Shown here piece by piece: positions 5,592 to 6,081 of a stretch of DNA of 6,081 nucleotides. The number at the start of each line of letters is the position of its first letter. The stretch's first letter is position 1. The notes under the pieces are model-generated. The model was given only the letters and a program-made list of their open reading frames with translations, was not told the origin of the DNA and ran no database searches. The position numbers and the translations under genes were made by a program. Source of the DNA: an uncultured Alphaproteobacteria bacterium. GTDB taxonomy: Bacteria; Pseudomonadota; Alphaproteobacteria; Puniceispirillales; UBA1172. The stretch spans positions 1-6,081 of the forward strand of contig CAJXME010000078.1 in NCBI GenBank assembly GCA_913056245.1. Reading direction: 5' to 3'.

Positions 5592-6081
5592 GTGTCCAAT
5601 CAAAGCCGCTATAAACGGTTTCAGCGCCCTGAGACGCTGTTTGGATTATTCGCCCCCATGGTGGCCCTGCCCGGCGTGGGCGATAAACTGGCGAGCGTGC
5701 TGAAAAAAAAGGTCGGCAATTACGTGATCGATTTGCTGCGGCATTTGCCCGTCGGCGTCATTGATCGAACCCGCCACCCCAATATTCCGGATATTGAACA
5801 CGGCTCAATGGTGACCATCGAGGTTTTGATCACCAAGCATGACAAACCGCCTCGGCAAAGTCGGCGTCCTTGGCGGGTGCACGCGGAAAACGAAACCGGC
5901 CATGTCGATTTGATTTTTTTCCGCACAAAGGGCGATTATGTCGAAAAACTCTTGCCCGTGGGCAAGCGCCGCATCGTCAGCGGCCGCGCCGAATGGTTTC
6001 AGCATAATGTTCAAATCGCCCATCCCGATCATGTGATTGATCCCGCCAATCCAAGCCTTCTGCCGCTTTATGAGCCGGTTT
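5592..6081 (+). CDS. recG: ATP-dependent DNA helicase RecG (partial, N-terminal 163 codons)
   Basis: RecG is a superfamily 2 double-strand DNA translocase that regresses stalled replication forks and branch-migrates recombination intermediates. Only the N-terminal DNA-binding part is present. RPETLFGLF (12-20) is followed by the helical hairpin-like LPGVGDKLASVL (26-37) and by IDLLRHLPVGVIDR. The wedge OB-fold begins near residue 60 and includes GHVDLIFFRTKGDYVEKLLPVGKR (in parts) and VSGRAEWF...QIAHPDHVI. The helicase motor, with its Walker A and TRG motifs, lies beyond the right edge. The GTG at 5592-5594 is chosen because an in-frame TGA lies upstream (5553-5555), no ATG occurs between them, and the next in-frame ATG falls inside the conserved start. 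The Shine-Dalgarno site is weak (purine-rich GGAAAA abuts the start). Eight adenines at 5703-5710 encode part of LKKK, and the homology stays in frame across them. The gene diverges from sdhE-mfd. Confidence 0.96.
   Translation, partial: MSNQSRYKRFQRPETLFGLFAPMVALPGVGDKLASVLKKKVGNYVIDLLRHLPVGVIDRTRHPNIPDIEHGSMVTIEVLITKHDKPPRQSRRPWRVHAENETGHVDLIFFRTKGDYVEKLLPVGKRRIVSGRAEWFQHNVQIAHPDHVIDPANPSLLPLYEPV

Noticed and set aside
5805..6032. 75-codon minus-strand frame at the right edge
   Set aside because: It is antisense to well-conserved RecG N-terminal sequence and has no independent support.
1..6081. Mobile element, CRISPR array, tRNA or rRNA, or an unknown multigene system
   Set aside because: No terminal repeats, transposase, regular direct repeats or structured RNA were seen. 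Nearly all of the window is explained by five recognised housekeeping genes, and no intergenic gap exceeds about 130 bp.

Overview
The window is ordinary chromosomal housekeeping DNA of an alphaproteobacterium, and almost every base is coding. This rests on the Mfd, SdhE and RecG sequences, which read like alphaproteobacterial family members. It also rests on the divergent recG | sdhE-mfd order, familiar from that class, and on scarcity of GANTC, the CcrM methylation site. Base composition is about half G+C by eye. I cannot name a genus.

Layout, left to right. Positions 1-909 (minus) hold the first 303 codons of hflX, a ribosome-associated GTPase; its C-terminus runs off the left edge. Positions 910-1035 are a short divergent intergenic region. 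It has a weak candidate hflX promoter and an inverted repeat that could hide the ribosome binding site of the next gene. Positions 1036-1662 (plus) encode a cytoplasmic DsbA/FrnE-type thiol oxidoreductase with a CPWC active site. Only 6 bp further on, tail to tail, is the end of mfd (1669-5169, minus), the transcription-repair coupling factor. Just 3 bp upstream of mfd, and probably in the same transcript, is sdhE (5173-5460, minus), the assembly factor that helps attach FAD to succinate dehydrogenase. After a compact divergent control region (about 5461-5591) recG begins (5592, plus) with a GTG start and leaves the window at the right edge after 163 codons.

Mfd and RecG are related superfamily 2 DNA translocases sharing the TRG module. 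Mfd removes stalled RNA polymerase and recruits excision repair; RecG remodels stalled forks and recombination intermediates. Their divergent promoters lie in about 130 bp, which also carries a 37-bp imperfect dyad, the clearest unexplained non-coding signal here. HflX and the FrnE-like protein are stress or housekeeping functions with no evident link to the repair genes.

I found no mobile element, CRISPR array, tRNA, rRNA or new multigene system. The second-look items are small: a substituted arginine in the SdhE RGxxE motif, the dyad between sdhE and recG, the hairpin over the frnE-like ribosome binding site, a terminator-like structure inside the mfd 3' end, and a strong excess of GATC with depletion of GANTC.
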